Part shown: piece by piece, positions 8,154-18,211 of the stretch
Numbering within the stretch: position 1 is the first letter of the stretch
How the letters are laid out: each line of letters opens with the position of its first letter
DNA from: Ferrovibrio sp036381655
GTDB lineage: Bacteria; Pseudomonadota; Alphaproteobacteria; Ferrovibrionales; Ferrovibrionaceae
Length of the DNA: 64,000 nt
Assembly: GCF_036381655.1 (NCBI RefSeq)
Contig: NZ_DASVCJ010000029.1
Span: forward strand, 3,276-67,275
Direction: 5' to 3'
Position numbers and translations under genes: made by a program
The notes under the pieces: generated by a model
Databases searched by the model: none
The model's input: the letters and a program-made list of their open reading frames with translations, nothing else
What the model was told of the DNA's origin: nothing

Positions 8154-8565
8154 GCAGGATCTGTTCGCATTTCAGGCTGCGCTGCCGGATCGGCCGGGCC
8201 ATCTCGTCGTACAGAAAAGCATCGTCGAATTCGATCGCCGCCGCATCGGCCTGCGTGTTGCCGTAATACAGCGCATCGACCCGCGCCCAATAGGCCGCCG
8301 CCAGGCACATCGGGCAGGGTTCGCAGCTCGTATAGATCGTCGCCCCCGCCAGCGAGAAGCGACCCAAAGTCTTGCAGGCATTGCGGATCGCCACGACTTC
8401 CGCATGGGCGGTGGGATCGTTCTGCGAGGTCACCTGGTTCCAGCCCTCGCCGACGATCTTGCCGTCCTGCACGACGACGGCGCCGAACGGCCCGCCATGG
8501 CCGGCCTCCATATGCTTGCGGCTCAAGGCGATCGCGCGGCGCATGAAGGTCTCGTGTTCGCTCAT
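8092..8565 (-). CDS. Guanine deaminase (cytidine deaminase-fold nucleoside/base deaminase)
   Basis: 157 residues. A zinc-dependent deaminase with the motifs TAHAEV (His54 zinc ligand, Glu56 proton shuttle) and PCPMC (Cys84 and Cys87 zinc ligands). Size and sequence resemble the Bacillus GuaD type, which converts guanine to xanthine. The start at 8565 abuts the HIU hydrolase stop (one base between), so the genes are co-transcribed. Position within the urate pathway supports guanine as the substrate; a broader purine or nucleoside specificity is possible. Confidence 0.87.
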   Translation of the reverse strand: MSEHETFMRRAIALSRKHMEAGHGGPFGAVVVQDGKIVGEGWNQVTSQNDPTAHAEVVAIRNACKTLGRFSLAGATIYTSCEPCPMCLAAAYWARVDALYYGNTQADAAAIEFDDAFLYDEMARPIRQRSLKCEQILRDEALEVFKAWAAKPDKVRY

Positions 8566-8566
8566 C

Positions 8567-8923
8567 TTACGAACCCCGATAGGTCGAGAAGCTCCAGGGC
8601 GAGACCAGCAGCGGCACATGGTAATGCCCGTCCGCCTCGGCGATGCCGAAGCGGATCGGCACCGCATCGAGGAAAGGCGGGTTCGGCAGCGCCACGCCGC
8701 GCGCCAGGAAATACGCCGAGACATGGAAGACAAGCTCGTAGCGCCCGGTCCTGAAATCCGCGCCGTCCAGCAGCGGCGCATCGGCGCGGCCATCGCCATT
8801 GGTGGCGATCCGCTTGAGCAGCTTGCGCCCGCCGGCCTCGTCGACGGCGTGAAGCTCGACGGCCATGCCGGCGGCGGGCTTGCCATGCATGGTATCGAGC
8901 ACATGGGTGGTCAGGCGGCCCAT
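8567..8923 (-). CDS. uraH: 5-hydroxyisourate hydrolase (transthyretin-related)
   Basis: 118 residues. A transthyretin-like protein with the HIUH hallmarks: the N-terminal LTTHVLDTMHGKPA with catalytic His7, an internal GRYELVFHVSAYF segment, the HYHVPLLVSPWSFSTYRGS-type end and the diagnostic C-terminal YRGS. It hydrolyses 5-hydroxyisourate to OHCU, the step after PuuD. It is tightly packed between the OHCU decarboxylase and guanine deaminase genes. A GGAGGA site precedes the ATG. Confidence 0.95.
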   Translation of the reverse strand: MGRLTTHVLDTMHGKPAAGMAVELHAVDEAGGRKLLKRIATNGDGRADAPLLDGADFRTGRYELVFHVSAYFLARGVALPNPPFLDAVPIRFGIAEADGHYHVPLLVSPWSFSTYRGS

Positions 8924-8939
8924 CGCATCCTCCTCCGGT

Positions 8940-9455
8940 TCACATAGCCGGCAGCAGCGCTTCCAGCCGCAGCCGCGCGATCCGGCCGACCTCGTTCAGC
9001 GCCGTGGCGAATTCTGCCGTCCTGTCGTTGGCGATGCGCTGTTCGAAGGCGGCGAAGATCTGCGCCTTCGTGCGCAGCCTGACGGCGATGATGAAGGGAA
9101 AGCCGTGCCGCGCACGGTAGGCCGCGTTCATCTCCTTGATGCGCGCCTTCTCCGCCGCAGTCAGCCTGGTCAGGCCGACGCTGTCCTGCTCGCCGCTGGA
9201 TTGCGCCGTCAGCGTGCCGGCATCGGCCTCCTTGCCGGCCAATTCCGGATGGGCGCGCAGCAAGGCAAGTTTCTCCTCATCCGTCGCCGCCCACATGGCC
9301 CGCACCATGGCGCCATGCAGGCTGTCGAGGCTGGCGAATGGCCGCCGTTGCGCGGCGCGTTCGGCGATCCAGGGCGAATGCTCGAAAATGCCGCCCAGGG
9401 CGGCGGCGAAATCCGCCTCGGGGATCCGGTTCAGTGCGGCAAGGGCCAGGGTCAT
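8940..9455 (-). CDS. uraD: OHCU decarboxylase (UraD)
   Basis: 171 residues, the usual size. Conserved elements include FEHSPWIAERA near residue 27, RAHPELAGK near 70, and LNAAYRARHGFPFIIAVR-type residues near 110. It decarboxylates 2-oxo-4-hydroxy-4-carboxy-5-ureidoimidazoline to S-allantoin. The start at 9455 gives the normal N-terminus (MTLALAALNRIPEADF); an upstream start at 9509 would overlap the glycerate kinase end. It is in one operon with uraH and the guanine deaminase. Confidence 0.94.
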   Translation of the reverse strand: MTLALAALNRIPEADFAAALGGIFEHSPWIAERAAQRRPFASLDSLHGAMVRAMWAATDEEKLALLRAHPELAGKEADAGTLTAQSSGEQDSVGLTRLTAAEKARIKEMNAAYRARHGFPFIIAVRLRTKAQIFAAFEQRIANDRTAEFATALNEVGRIARLRLEALLPAM

Positions 9456-9474
9456 GCGCCTACTTATACTCTCT

Positions 9475-10737
<1,263 letters not shown>

Positions 10738-10832
10738 GGTCACTCTCGGGCTCGGCGGCGGCCTTGGCCATGATGGGCCGCCAGTGTATGGTTCCTGAAA
10801 CTGTATACATGTCTCCAGACAGGATGCCACCC

Positions 10833-12071
10833 ATGGCTGCCGCTTTTCGTTTCGCGGATCGCATGCTGGCGCAGCTCGACGCGCTCGGCCGGATCAGCGA
10901 GCATTCCGATTTCCTGCTGCGCACCTTTCTCACGCCCGAGCAGAAAGCGGCCCATGAGCAGGTCGCGCAATGGATGCGGGAAGCCGGCATGGATGTCGAG
11001 CAGGATACCGCCGGCAACGTGGTCGGCCGCTATGCGGGCGCCGGCGCCGATGCGCCGGTGCTGATGCTGGGCTCGCATCTCGATACCGTGCGCAACGCCG
11101 GCAAATACGACGGCATGCTCGGCGTGATCGCGCCGATCGCCTGCGTCGCCGACCTGCATCGGCGCGGCGTCCGCCTGCCGCATGCCATCGAGGTGGTCGG
11201 CTTCGTCAACGAGGAAGGCACCCGCTTCGGCTCGCCGATGACCGGCAGCCGCGCCATCGCCGGCACCTTCGATCCCGCCATGCTGCAGGCGAGGGACCGG
11301 CAGGGCGTCAGCATGGGCGAGGCCTACAAGGCGTTCGGCCTCGATCCGGACCGGATCGGCGCCTGCGCCCGCCCGCCGGGCAAGGTCGCCGCCTTCATGG
11401 AACTGCATATCGAGCAGGGCCCGGTGCTGGAGCATAACAATCTGGCGCTCGGCGTCGTCACCGCGATTTCCGGCGCGCGGCGGCATCGCGTCGAGATCGT
11501 CGGCCTCGCCGGCCATGCCGGAACCGTGCCGATGGGCCAGCGCCAGGACGCCCTGCTCGCCGCCGCCGAGGTGGCGCTCTGCATCGAACGGCGCTGCACC
11601 GGCACGCCCACCCTGGTCGGCACGGTCGGCATGATGGAGGCATTGCCCGGCGCGATGAACGTCATCCCCGGCAAGGCCGTCTTCTCGGTCGATATCCGCG
11701 CCGGCGACGATGCCACCCGCGATGCCGCCATCGACGACGTGCTGGGCGAGCTGGCGGCGATCTGCGGCCGCCGCAAGCTGCAGCATAGCGTGACCGAGCT
11801 GTACAGGAGCACGGCGACGCCCTGCCATCCGGCGCTGATGCAGATGGCGGAGGATGCGATCCGCGCCCAGGGCATCGACACCATGCGCCTGCCCTCCGGC
11901 GCCGGCCACGATGCCGCCACCATGGCCGATCTCTGCCCGATCGGCATGATCTTCATGCGCTGCACCCGGGGGATCAGCCACAACCCGCTGGAAGCCGTGC
12001 TGCCCGAGGATGTCGAACTGGCGACCACGGCTCTGCTGCGCTTCGTCGAGGATTTCCGCCCGGTCCGCTGA
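10833..12071 (+). CDS. allC: Allantoate amidohydrolase (M20 family, AllC-type)
   Basis: 412 residues. A dinuclear-metal M20 hydrolase with the hydantoinase/carbamoylase signatures GSHLDTVRNAGKYDG, FVNEEGTRF, HIEQGPVLE and a C-terminal PSGAGHDAATMADLCPIGMIF. It hydrolyses allantoate to ureidoglycine, CO2 and ammonia. Three in-frame ATGs (10809, 10824, 10833) are possible; 10833 has an ACAGG nine bases upstream and gives the usual N-terminus. It starts the plus-strand half of the purine cluster with the M20 hydrolase and puuE. A beta-ureidopropionase or N-carbamoyl amino acid activity is less likely given the context. Confidence 0.88.
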   Translation: MAAAFRFADRMLAQLDALGRISEHSDFLLRTFLTPEQKAAHEQVAQWMREAGMDVEQDTAGNVVGRYAGAGADAPVLMLGSHLDTVRNAGKYDGMLGVIAPIACVADLHRRGVRLPHAIEVVGFVNEEGTRFGSPMTGSRAIAGTFDPAMLQARDRQGVSMGEAYKAFGLDPDRIGACARPPGKVAAFMELHIEQGPVLEHNNLALGVVTAISGARRHRVEIVGLAGHAGTVPMGQRQDALLAAAEVALCIERRCTGTPTLVGTVGMMEALPGAMNVIPGKAVFSVDIRAGDDATRDAAIDDVLGELAAICGRRKLQHSVTELYRSTATPCHPALMQMAEDAIRAQGIDTMRLPSGAGHDAATMADLCPIGMIFMRCTRGISHNPLEAVLPEDVELATTALLRFVEDFRPVR

Positions 12072-12095
12072 GGTCCGGTCCACAGAGGAGTGAGG

Positions 12096-13331
12096 ATGGG
12101 CATCGATCAGGCCACCGCCGCCGCGATCCGCGATTTCATCACCGCGCAGCAGCCGGCCATGACGGCGATGCTGGCCGAACTGGTCAGGGTGCCGTCCGAC
12201 AATCCGCCGGGCGATTGCGCGCCGCATGCCGAACGCGCCGCCGCGCTGCTGCAGGCGCTCGGTTTCGAGGTCGAGCGCCATCCGGTGCCGGACGACCTGG
12301 TGAAGGCGAACGGCATGATCTCCTGCACCAATCTGATCGTGCGCAAGAAATTCGGTGACGGCCCCGTCGTCGCGCTGAATGCCCATGGCGACGTGGTGGC
12401 GCCGGGCGAAGGCTGGAGCGTCGATCCCTACGGCGCGGCGATCAGGGACGGCGTCATGTACGGCCGCGGCGTCGCGGTGTCGAAATCGGATTTCGTCACC
12501 TATGCCTACGCACTGCTGGCGCTGGAGAAACTCGGCGCGAAGCTGAACGGCACGGTGGAGCTGCACCTGACCTATGACGAGGAGGCCGGCGGCGCCATCG
12601 GCCCGCAATGGCTGCTCGAACAGGGCATCTCGAAGCCCGATTACGCCTTCTCGGCCGGCTTTTCCTATGCCATCACCACGGCGCATAACGGCTGCCTGCA
12701 TCTGGAAGTGATCGTCAACGGCAAGTCGGCGCATGCCGCGCGGCCCGATACCGGCCATGACGCCCTCGAAGCCGCGACCCGCATCCTCACCGCGCTGTAC
12801 AATTACCGCGCCACGCTCGATCGGATCCGCTCGCAGGTCGAGGGCATCACCGCGCCGACGCTGGTGGTCGGCCTGATCAGGGGCGGCATCAACACCAACG
12901 TGGTGCCGGACCGCGTCAGCTTCCGGCTCGACCGCCGCCTGATCCCGGAGGAGAATCCGGAAACCGTCGAAACAGGCCTGCGCAACCTGATCGCCACCGC
13001 CGCCGGCGGCCAGCCCGGCATCGCCGTCACCGTCAACCGCATCATGCTGGCGCGGCCCTTCGGCAAGGTGGACGGCGTCGACCGGCTGATCGACATCCTC
13101 CGGCACAACGCCTCGGCGGTCATGGGCCAGCCGGTCGGCACCGAGGGGATTCCGCTCTACACCGATGCGCGGCATTATTCGGCCGCCGGGGTGAAGACCG
13201 TGCTCTACGGCGCCGGCCCGCGCAACCTGCTGGAAGCCAACGGCCATCGCGCCGACGAGAAGCTGGTGCTGAGCGATCTTTACAAGGCGACCGAGGTCGT
13301 CGCCCGCACGCTGTATGAATTGCTGAGCTGA
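12096..13331 (+). CDS. M20-family metallohydrolase (ArgE/DapE/ACY1-like), substrate unknown
   Basis: 411 residues. M20 fold with NAHGDVV (His97, Asp99) and DEEAGG (Glu162, Glu163), and a dimerisation domain around 200-300. The usual GRGxxDxK motif that supplies the bridging Asp reads GRGVAVSK at 124-131, with Val at the Asp position; a nearby Asp132 could substitute. The gene is inserted between allC and puuE, 3 bases before puuE, so it is translated as part of the pathway operon. The ATG at 12096 follows AGAGGAG. The reaction is not known; an amide or ureido intermediate is a guess. Confidence 0.82.
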   Translation: MGIDQATAAAIRDFITAQQPAMTAMLAELVRVPSDNPPGDCAPHAERAAALLQALGFEVERHPVPDDLVKANGMISCTNLIVRKKFGDGPVVALNAHGDVVAPGEGWSVDPYGAAIRDGVMYGRGVAVSKSDFVTYAYALLALEKLGAKLNGTVELHLTYDEEAGGAIGPQWLLEQGISKPDYAFSAGFSYAITTAHNGCLHLEVIVNGKSAHAARPDTGHDALEAATRILTALYNYRATLDRIRSQVEGITAPTLVVGLIRGGINTNVVPDRVSFRLDRRLIPEENPETVETGLRNLIATAAGGQPGIAVTVNRIMLARPFGKVDGVDRLIDILRHNASAVMGQPVGTEGIPLYTDARHYSAAGVKTVLYGAGPRNLLEANGHRADEKLVLSDLYKATEVVARTLYELLS

Positions 13332-13333
13332 GC

Positions 13334-14311
13334 ATGGCCAGGATGAAAGCCGCGAAAGGAAAACAGGCCGACATCGTCGCCCGGGCGCTCGGCCGCAAAC
13401 CCTATCCGCGCGACCTGAAAGGCTACGGCCCCCATCCGCCCGATCCGCAATGGCCGAACGGCGCCCGGATCGCCGTCAGCTTCGTGGTCAACTACGAGGA
13501 AGGCGGCGAGCGCAGCATCCTGCATGGCGACGCGGAATCCGAAACCTTCCTGCACGAAGTGCCGGGCGGCGTGCCGCGCCGGAACATGCGCGACGAGCAG
13601 GTCGAGTCGGTCTACGAGTACGGCTCGCGCGCCGGCCTGTGGCGGCTGCTGCGGCTGTTCGCCGAGCGCGGGCTGAAATTCACCTCCTGGGCGGTGGGCA
13701 TGGCGGTGGCGCGCTATCCGGAAGCGGCGCAGGCGATGCACGAGGCCGGCCATGAAGTCGCCAGCCATGGCTGGCGCTGGTACGATTATGCGAGAGTGCC
13801 GGTCGCCACCGAACGCGCGCATATGAAGCTGGCCATCGCGGCGATTAGCCAGGCGACCGGACAGCGGCCGCTCGGCTGGTATACCGGGCGGCTGTCGTCG
13901 AACACGCGCAAGCTGGTCGTCGAGGAAGGCGGCTTCGTTTACGATTCGGATGCCTACGACGACGATCTGCCCTACTGGACGCTGGTCGGCAAGACGCCGC
14001 AGCTGGTGCTGCCCTATACCTTCGACAACAACGACATGAAATTCGGCCAGTTGCACGGCTTCGCGACGGGGACGGATTTCTTCGACTATCTGAAGGACGC
14101 CTTCGACATCCTTTACCGCGAGGGCAGCGACGGGCAGCCGAAGATGATGACGGTGGCGCTGCATTGCCGCCTGGCCGGCCGGCCCGGCCGGGCCGCGGCG
14201 CTGGCGCGCTTCATGGATTACGTCCAGCGCCACGACAAGGTCTGGATCGCGCGGCGCATCGACATCGCCGAGCATTGGACGCGGGTGCATCCGTATCGGG
14301 CGCGGCGCTAG
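13334..14311 (+). CDS. puuE: Allantoinase PuuE (polysaccharide-deacetylase fold)
   Basis: 325 residues. A NodB-like deacetylase fold with the PuuE features YPRDLKGYGPHPPDPQWP at the N-terminus, VSFVVNYEEGGERSILHGD, EYGSRAGLWR, HEVASHGWRW and GWYTGR. Unlike amidohydrolase-type allantoinases it is metal independent. It hydrolyses allantoin to allantoate. It is last in the allC-M20-puuE operon, directly after the M20 gene. Sequence and context agree strongly. Confidence 0.94.
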   Translation: MARMKAAKGKQADIVARALGRKPYPRDLKGYGPHPPDPQWPNGARIAVSFVVNYEEGGERSILHGDAESETFLHEVPGGVPRRNMRDEQVESVYEYGSRAGLWRLLRLFAERGLKFTSWAVGMAVARYPEAAQAMHEAGHEVASHGWRWYDYARVPVATERAHMKLAIAAISQATGQRPLGWYTGRLSSNTRKLVVEEGGFVYDSDAYDDDLPYWTLVGKTPQLVLPYTFDNNDMKFGQLHGFATGTDFFDYLKDAFDILYREGSDGQPKMMTVALHCRLAGRPGRAAALARFMDYVQRHDKVWIARRIDIAEHWTRVHPYRARR

Positions 14312-14321
14312 CCGGCCCTTT

Positions 14322-14975
14322 TCATGCCGGGCGCTGCCGCGCCATGCCGTCCCAGGCGGCCATGGCGCCATCGACCACGGCCCGCAGCGTCGCGCGGCTG
14401 GCGCCGTCGCGCGCCTGGATCGACAGGCCCTGGACCACGGTTGCGTAAAACATCGCGATGGCGCGCGGATCGGCGCCGGCCGGCACGTCGCCTTCCACGA
14501 TGCCGCGCTCGATCCGCGCCGCGATGGCCGTGAGCGCGCCCTGGCGCCGCCGGCGCAGCAGCGCGCGCACCGACTGGCTCTGCGGCGTGCCGACGGCGGC
14601 CGCCAGCACGATCATGCAGCCGGCCGGCTTTTTCGGGTCGGTGAAGTCGGCGACATGGCGGCGCAGCACCGCGGCGATCGCCGCCCTGGCCGTCTTCTTC
14701 CCCTCAAGGGCGCGGCCCACCGCGACGCCTTCGGTGCGCTGATACAGATCGACCGCCTCCTCGAACAGCTTCTCCTTGCTGCCGAAGGCGGCGTAGAGGC
14801 TGGGCGCGTTGATGCCGAGCGCGGCGGTCAGATCGCTCACGCTGGCGCCTTCATAGCCGCGCTGCCAGAATACCCGCATCGCCGCCTTGAGCGCCGCGTC
14901 GCGGTCGAAGCAGCGCGGCCGGCCGCGCGCCGCCGCCCGGGCGCTTGCCGAGCCTCGCTTGCCTGCCGCCGCCAT
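14322..14975 (-). CDS. TetR/AcrR-family transcriptional regulator
   Basis: 217 residues. The N-terminal HTH (about 25-75) reads DRDAALKAAMRVFWQRGYEG followed by LGINAPSLYAAFGSKEKLFEEA, a classic TetR DNA-binding domain. The C-terminal ligand domain resembles the YxaF/LmrA-type group. The start at 14975 has CAGGA seven bases upstream; 14996 is an alternative. It is divergent from a short-chain dehydrogenase gene across a spacer with two inverted repeats, and probably represses that gene and itself. Confidence 0.88.
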   Translation of the reverse strand: MAAAGKRGSASARAAARGRPRCFDRDAALKAAMRVFWQRGYEGASVSDLTAALGINAPSLYAAFGSKEKLFEEAVDLYQRTEGVAVGRALEGKKTARAAIAAVLRRHVADFTDPKKPAGCMIVLAAAVGTPQSQSVRALLRRRRQGALTAIAARIERGIVEGDVPAGADPRAIAMFYATVVQGLSIQARDGASRATLRAVVDGAMAAWDGMARQRPA

Positions 14976-15002
14976 ATCCGTTTCCTGCGCTCCCATTCAA
15001 TT

Positions 15003-15083
15003 CTGTAGCGACAGTTAAATAAATCGCTTGATCCCCGCCGGCAAGGCCCTAGCTGGTATTACGTTTCTGTATCGATCACTACA
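15003..15083. promoter_or_regulatory. Two candidate TetR operators in the divergent spacer
   Basis: CTGTAGCGACAG at 15003-15014 (CTGT-N4-ACAG) and TGTATCGATCACTACA at 15068-15083 (TGTA-N8-TACA) are imperfect inverted repeats that share a TGTA/TACA-like core. They flank the region between the TetR gene and the SDR gene, one next to each start. The pairing fits a repressor that controls both promoters; binding is inferred. Confidence 0.45.
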
Positions 15084-15099
15084 AAAAAAGGAGTCCATC

Positions 15100-15840
15100 G
15101 TGACAGAGTTAGCCGACAAGACTGCCCTCGTCACCGGCGGCAGCCGCGGCATCGGCGCCGCCATCGTCGCGGCTTTGGCCGCGGCCGGCGCGGATATCGC
15201 CTTCACCTACACGGCTTCCGCCGACAAGGCCGCCGCCATCGTCCGGCAGATCGAGGCCCAGGGCCGCCGCGCGCTGGCAATAAAGGCCGACAGCGCCGAT
15301 CCCGGCGACATTGCCAAGGCGGTCCGGACTGCGGCGGATGCGCTGGGCCGCATCGACATTCTGGTCAACAATGCCGGCATCGCCTTCGGCGGCGCGCCGG
15401 AAAGCCACAGCCTGGAAGAGGTCGACCGCATGCTGGCGGTGAATACCCGCGCGCCCTTCCTCGCCGTGCAGGCCGTGCTGCCGCATATGCCCGATGGCGG
15501 CCGCATCATCACCATCGGCTCCTGCCTCGGCGAGGTGGTGCGTTTTCCCGGTCTTACGCTCTATGCGATGAGCAAGGCGGCGCTGACCGGCATGACGCGC
15601 GGCCTGGCCCGCGATCTCGGCCCGCGGCGCATCACCGTGAACGTGGTGCAGCCCGGCCCGGTCGATACCGACATGAATCCCGCCGACAGCGAGCGCGCCA
15701 AGGGGCAACAGGCTTTGACCGCCATTGGCCGCTACGGCAAGCCGGACGAGATCGCCGCCATGGTACGGCTGCTGGCCGGACCGGGCGGCACCTATGTCAC
15801 CGGCGCGCAGATCGCCGTCGATGGCGGCACCAACGCCTAG
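15100..15840 (+). CDS. Short-chain dehydrogenase/reductase (SDR family)
   Basis: 246 residues. Classical SDR: nucleotide-binding TGGSRGIG near residue 12, NNAG near 89, catalytic Ser in IGSCLG near 142, and YAMSK (Tyr and Lys) near 156-160, ending with GAQIAVDGGTNA. An NAD(P)H-dependent oxidoreductase; substrate unknown. The start is GTG at 15100 preceded by AAAGGAG; no ATG is suitably placed. Transcribed divergently from a TetR regulator, which suggests induction by its substrate or a related xenobiotic. Confidence 0.9.
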   Translation: MTELADKTALVTGGSRGIGAAIVAALAAAGADIAFTYTASADKAAAIVRQIEAQGRRALAIKADSADPGDIAKAVRTAADALGRIDILVNNAGIAFGGAPESHSLEEVDRMLAVNTRAPFLAVQAVLPHMPDGGRIITIGSCLGEVVRFPGLTLYAMSKAALTGMTRGLARDLGPRRITVNVVQPGPVDTDMNPADSERAKGQQALTAIGRYGKPDEIAAMVRLLAGPGGTYVTGAQIAVDGGTNA

Positions 15841-15926
15841 CGAGTGTCCAGGCAGGCGGCGGCGCCTGTATCATCCCGCCGGGAACCGGCGCCGCCTCCT
15901 GCAGGTTTCTTGTTCAGGAGGATGTC

Positions 15927-16220
15927 ATGGCAGACAACAAGCAAGGCAATCCCGTACCGCTGAGGCCGCCGCGGCAGCAGACCGATCTGCCCGGCGCCCA
16001 TGGCGGGCCCACCGGGCCGGCGCACCATACGCCGCTGAGCCGCGGCGCGCCGCGCCGCATGCCTTACGGCCCCGGCACCTATGGCAACGACCAGTTCGCG
16101 GCCGAGCATCACGACGATTTCCACGACCCGTCGCTCGGCTGCGATACCGACAGGCACGACGTGCCGCCGGCGCAGGCGGCGGCGGAGAAGCGCCGCTCCC
16201 CGGACGACTGGAAGCCTTAA
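15927..16220 (+). CDS. Small hydrophilic protein of unknown function
   Basis: 97 residues, rich in Pro, Gly, His and Arg, with no hydrophobic core or recognisable domain; probably disordered. An AGGAGG site six bases before the ATG and GC-rich third codon positions support translation. It stands between the SDR gene and the convergent desaturase gene. No function can be assigned. Confidence 0.55.
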   Translation: MADNKQGNPVPLRPPRQQTDLPGAHGGPTGPAHHTPLSRGAPRRMPYGPGTYGNDQFAAEHHDDFHDPSLGCDTDRHDVPPAQAAAEKRRSPDDWKP

Positions 16221-16285
16221 AACCGCGCGCCCGGTCCGCGCCGCCATGGCCGGCCCATGGCGGCGCCGGTTTTCCCCGCCCCCGT

Positions 16286-17281
16286 TCAGGATTGCATCGG
16301 CTTGCGTTTGCGCGGAAAGCGCACCATGCGGCAGGCGGCCTCGTCCCAGAGCGCCAGGGCATGGCCGCGGAACGCGGCCCACAGGCTTATCGCCGGCACG
16401 GCTTGCAGGGCCTCGATCGCGTCATGGCAATCCTGCAGCCGGTAATTCGGCACCCGCGGATTGAGATGATGCACATGATGGTAGCCGATATTGCCGGTGA
16501 ACCATTGCAGCAGGCGCGGCAGCTTGAGGAAGGAACTGCCGTCGAGCGCCGCGAGATGGCCGCTCCACGCGCCCTGGCGGACCCAGACGGTGCCTTCGAA
16601 GCGGTGCTGCACGGCGAACAGCCAGACGCCGATGGTCGCCGCCACCATGATGATCGGCAACTGCACCTTCAGCACGGCGTCGAAGCCCAGCGTGAAGCCC
16701 AGCAGCAGGGCCAGGCCGGCCAGCGCGAGATTGGTGAGCCAGACCGACCAGCGCTCGCGCCGCCAGCTTTTCGGCGTGTCCAGCGGCAGGCGGTAGATCA
16801 GCAGGAAGATCAGCGTCGGCATGATCAGCTGCGCGACGACCGGATGCTGCAGGATGCGGTAGCGCAGCCGGCCGAAACGGCTCAGCGCGTTGTATTCGTC
16901 GACCGTCAGGCAGCTCGAATAGACGTCGCTCCGGCTGCCGACGCGGCGGTCGAGATTGCTGCAGGTGGCGTGATGGCTGGCATGCCAGCGGCGCCAGTTG
17001 TCGAACGGCGTGAAGGTGAAGAGGCTGCAGAACCGGCCCAGCGCGTCGTTGGCCCAGCGGGCGCGGAAGAAGGCGCCATGGCCGCAATCATGCTGGATGA
17101 TGAAGATGCGCACGGCGAAGCCGGCGGCCAGCACGGCCAGCGGCAGGACCGCCCAATACGGCAGGCCGATTTCCAGGCAGGCATACATGGCGGCGCAGAG
17201 GCCGAGGAAAGGCAGAAAGGAGTTCAGGACTTGCCAGAGGCTGACCGCAAGACTGGGCGTCTGGAAGGCGGCAACGGCCAT
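16286..17281 (-). CDS. Membrane fatty acid desaturase
   Basis: 331 residues. Three histidine boxes of acyl-lipid/acyl-CoA desaturases are present: HDCGHG, HASHH and HHVHH, separated by four or more hydrophobic helices. It would introduce a double bond using a di-iron centre in the inner membrane. The ATG at 17281 is used; a TTG at 17326 would add 15 residues, and neither has a strong ribosome-binding site. The gene is monocistronic between convergent and co-directional neighbours. The substrate position of the double bond cannot be told from sequence. Confidence 0.88.
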   Translation of the reverse strand: MAVAAFQTPSLAVSLWQVLNSFLPFLGLCAAMYACLEIGLPYWAVLPLAVLAAGFAVRIFIIQHDCGHGAFFRARWANDALGRFCSLFTFTPFDNWRRWHASHHATCSNLDRRVGSRSDVYSSCLTVDEYNALSRFGRLRYRILQHPVVAQLIMPTLIFLLIYRLPLDTPKSWRRERWSVWLTNLALAGLALLLGFTLGFDAVLKVQLPIIMVAATIGVWLFAVQHRFEGTVWVRQGAWSGHLAALDGSSFLKLPRLLQWFTGNIGYHHVHHLNPRVPNYRLQDCHDAIEALQAVPAISLWAAFRGHALALWDEAACRMVRFPRKRKPMQS

Positions 17282-17514
17282 GCGCAGGGTCAGGCCTGGA
17301 TCGGCGGGTCGATGGATACCGGGCAACGGGGCTACTTTCGCGTTTCAGGAGAGCATATCCGCGGCCTCGCTGCGGCGGATTCGATGCGTGCCATATAGTA
17401 TAATACCGCGACCCGGATTTTGCGGCGGCCGGCGATGAAATTCCGCCGGCGGCGTTTTTGCCGCTTTAACGTCGAAATCCGCCAATAACGCTGCGGCCGG
17501 CGCGCGGCGGCGGC

Positions 17515-18150
17515 TTAAAAATCGGTAATCGCCCGGCTCGCCGCCAGGCTCGGCCGCGTTTTCAGGCGCTCCCACCAGGCGGCCAGACGGGGCCGCGCCG
17601 CGATCATCGCCCGGCCTTCCTCGGCCATGGTGAAGCAGGCCAGCATCGGCGCCGCGTAAAGATCGGCCAGCGTGATCGCCGCGCCGCACAGATAGGCCTT
17701 GTCCTCCAGGATGCCGGCCAAAGCCTCGCAGCAGATCTCCGCCTTGGGCAAAGCGGCCGCGATGCGCGCCTCGTCGCCGTCGGCGCCGCGCCGGACCCGC
17801 TCGACGAAGACGTCCCAGACCCAATGCGGATAGGCATAATTATCGAGTATCGACATCGCCTGGTTCATGCGGGCGCGGGAGCGAAGGTCGCGCGGCTGCA
17901 GCGCCGGCGCCGGAAAGGCCTCGTCGATATAGCGCGCGATGGCGCCGGTCTCGAACAGCATGAAGCCGTCATGCGCGAAGGCCGGGATCTTGCCGAAGGG
18001 ATGCCGCCTGAGATGATCGGCCGGCGCGCCGTCCGGGCCGAACACATCCACCTCTTCCAGACGATAGGCCTGCGCCTTCTCTTCCAGCGCCAGCCGGCAG
18101 ATGCGGACATAGACGCTGTAGGCGGCACCATAAAGCACGGGTTCGGACAT
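17515..18150 (-). CDS. Glutathione S-transferase family protein
   Basis: 211 residues. The N-terminal thioredoxin-like domain (about 1-80) has the glutathione-site segments GKIPAFAHD and FETGAIARYI; the C-terminal helical domain has ITLADLYAAPML. Catalytic residue is probably Ser or Tyr in GAAYSVYVR. It may conjugate or isomerise electrophiles. It follows the LysE-type exporter gene on the same strand, separated by a palindromic repeat. The 187 bases between this gene and the desaturase show nothing recognisable. Confidence 0.87.
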   Translation of the reverse strand: MSEPVLYGAAYSVYVRICRLALEEKAQAYRLEEVDVFGPDGAPADHLRRHPFGKIPAFAHDGFMLFETGAIARYIDEAFPAPALQPRDLRSRARMNQAMSILDNYAYPHWVWDVFVERVRRGADGDEARIAAALPKAEICCEALAGILEDKAYLCGAAITLADLYAAPMLACFTMAEEGRAMIAARPRLAAWWERLKTRPSLAASRAITDF

Positions 18151-18172
18151 CTGGCCCCCTCCCTCGCGATAG

Positions 18173-18191
18173 CCCCGGATTCAATCCGGGG
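18173..18191. repeat. Intergenic palindrome (REP-like)
   Basis: CCCCGGATT-C-AATCCGGGG is a perfect 9-bp inverted repeat with a single-base centre, between the LysE-type and GST genes. The sequence is flanked by GACGACGG and resembles dispersed palindromes frequent in alphaproteobacterial intergenic DNA. A related palindrome occurs at 53925-53965. Confidence 0.6.
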
Positions 18192-18211
18192 ACGACGGCA
18201 TCTTGCGCAGC

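Noticed and set aside
10802..10809. TGTATACA palindrome upstream of allC as a GntR/FadR-type operator
   Set aside because: Only eight bases and overlapping a possible ATG; no GntR gene is in the cluster, so support is too weak to list as a site.
10740..13247. Long minus-strand open frame of about 835 residues
   Set aside because: Antisense to allC and the M20 gene; its residue composition (His/Arg/Asp/Gly-rich) is typical of shadow frames.
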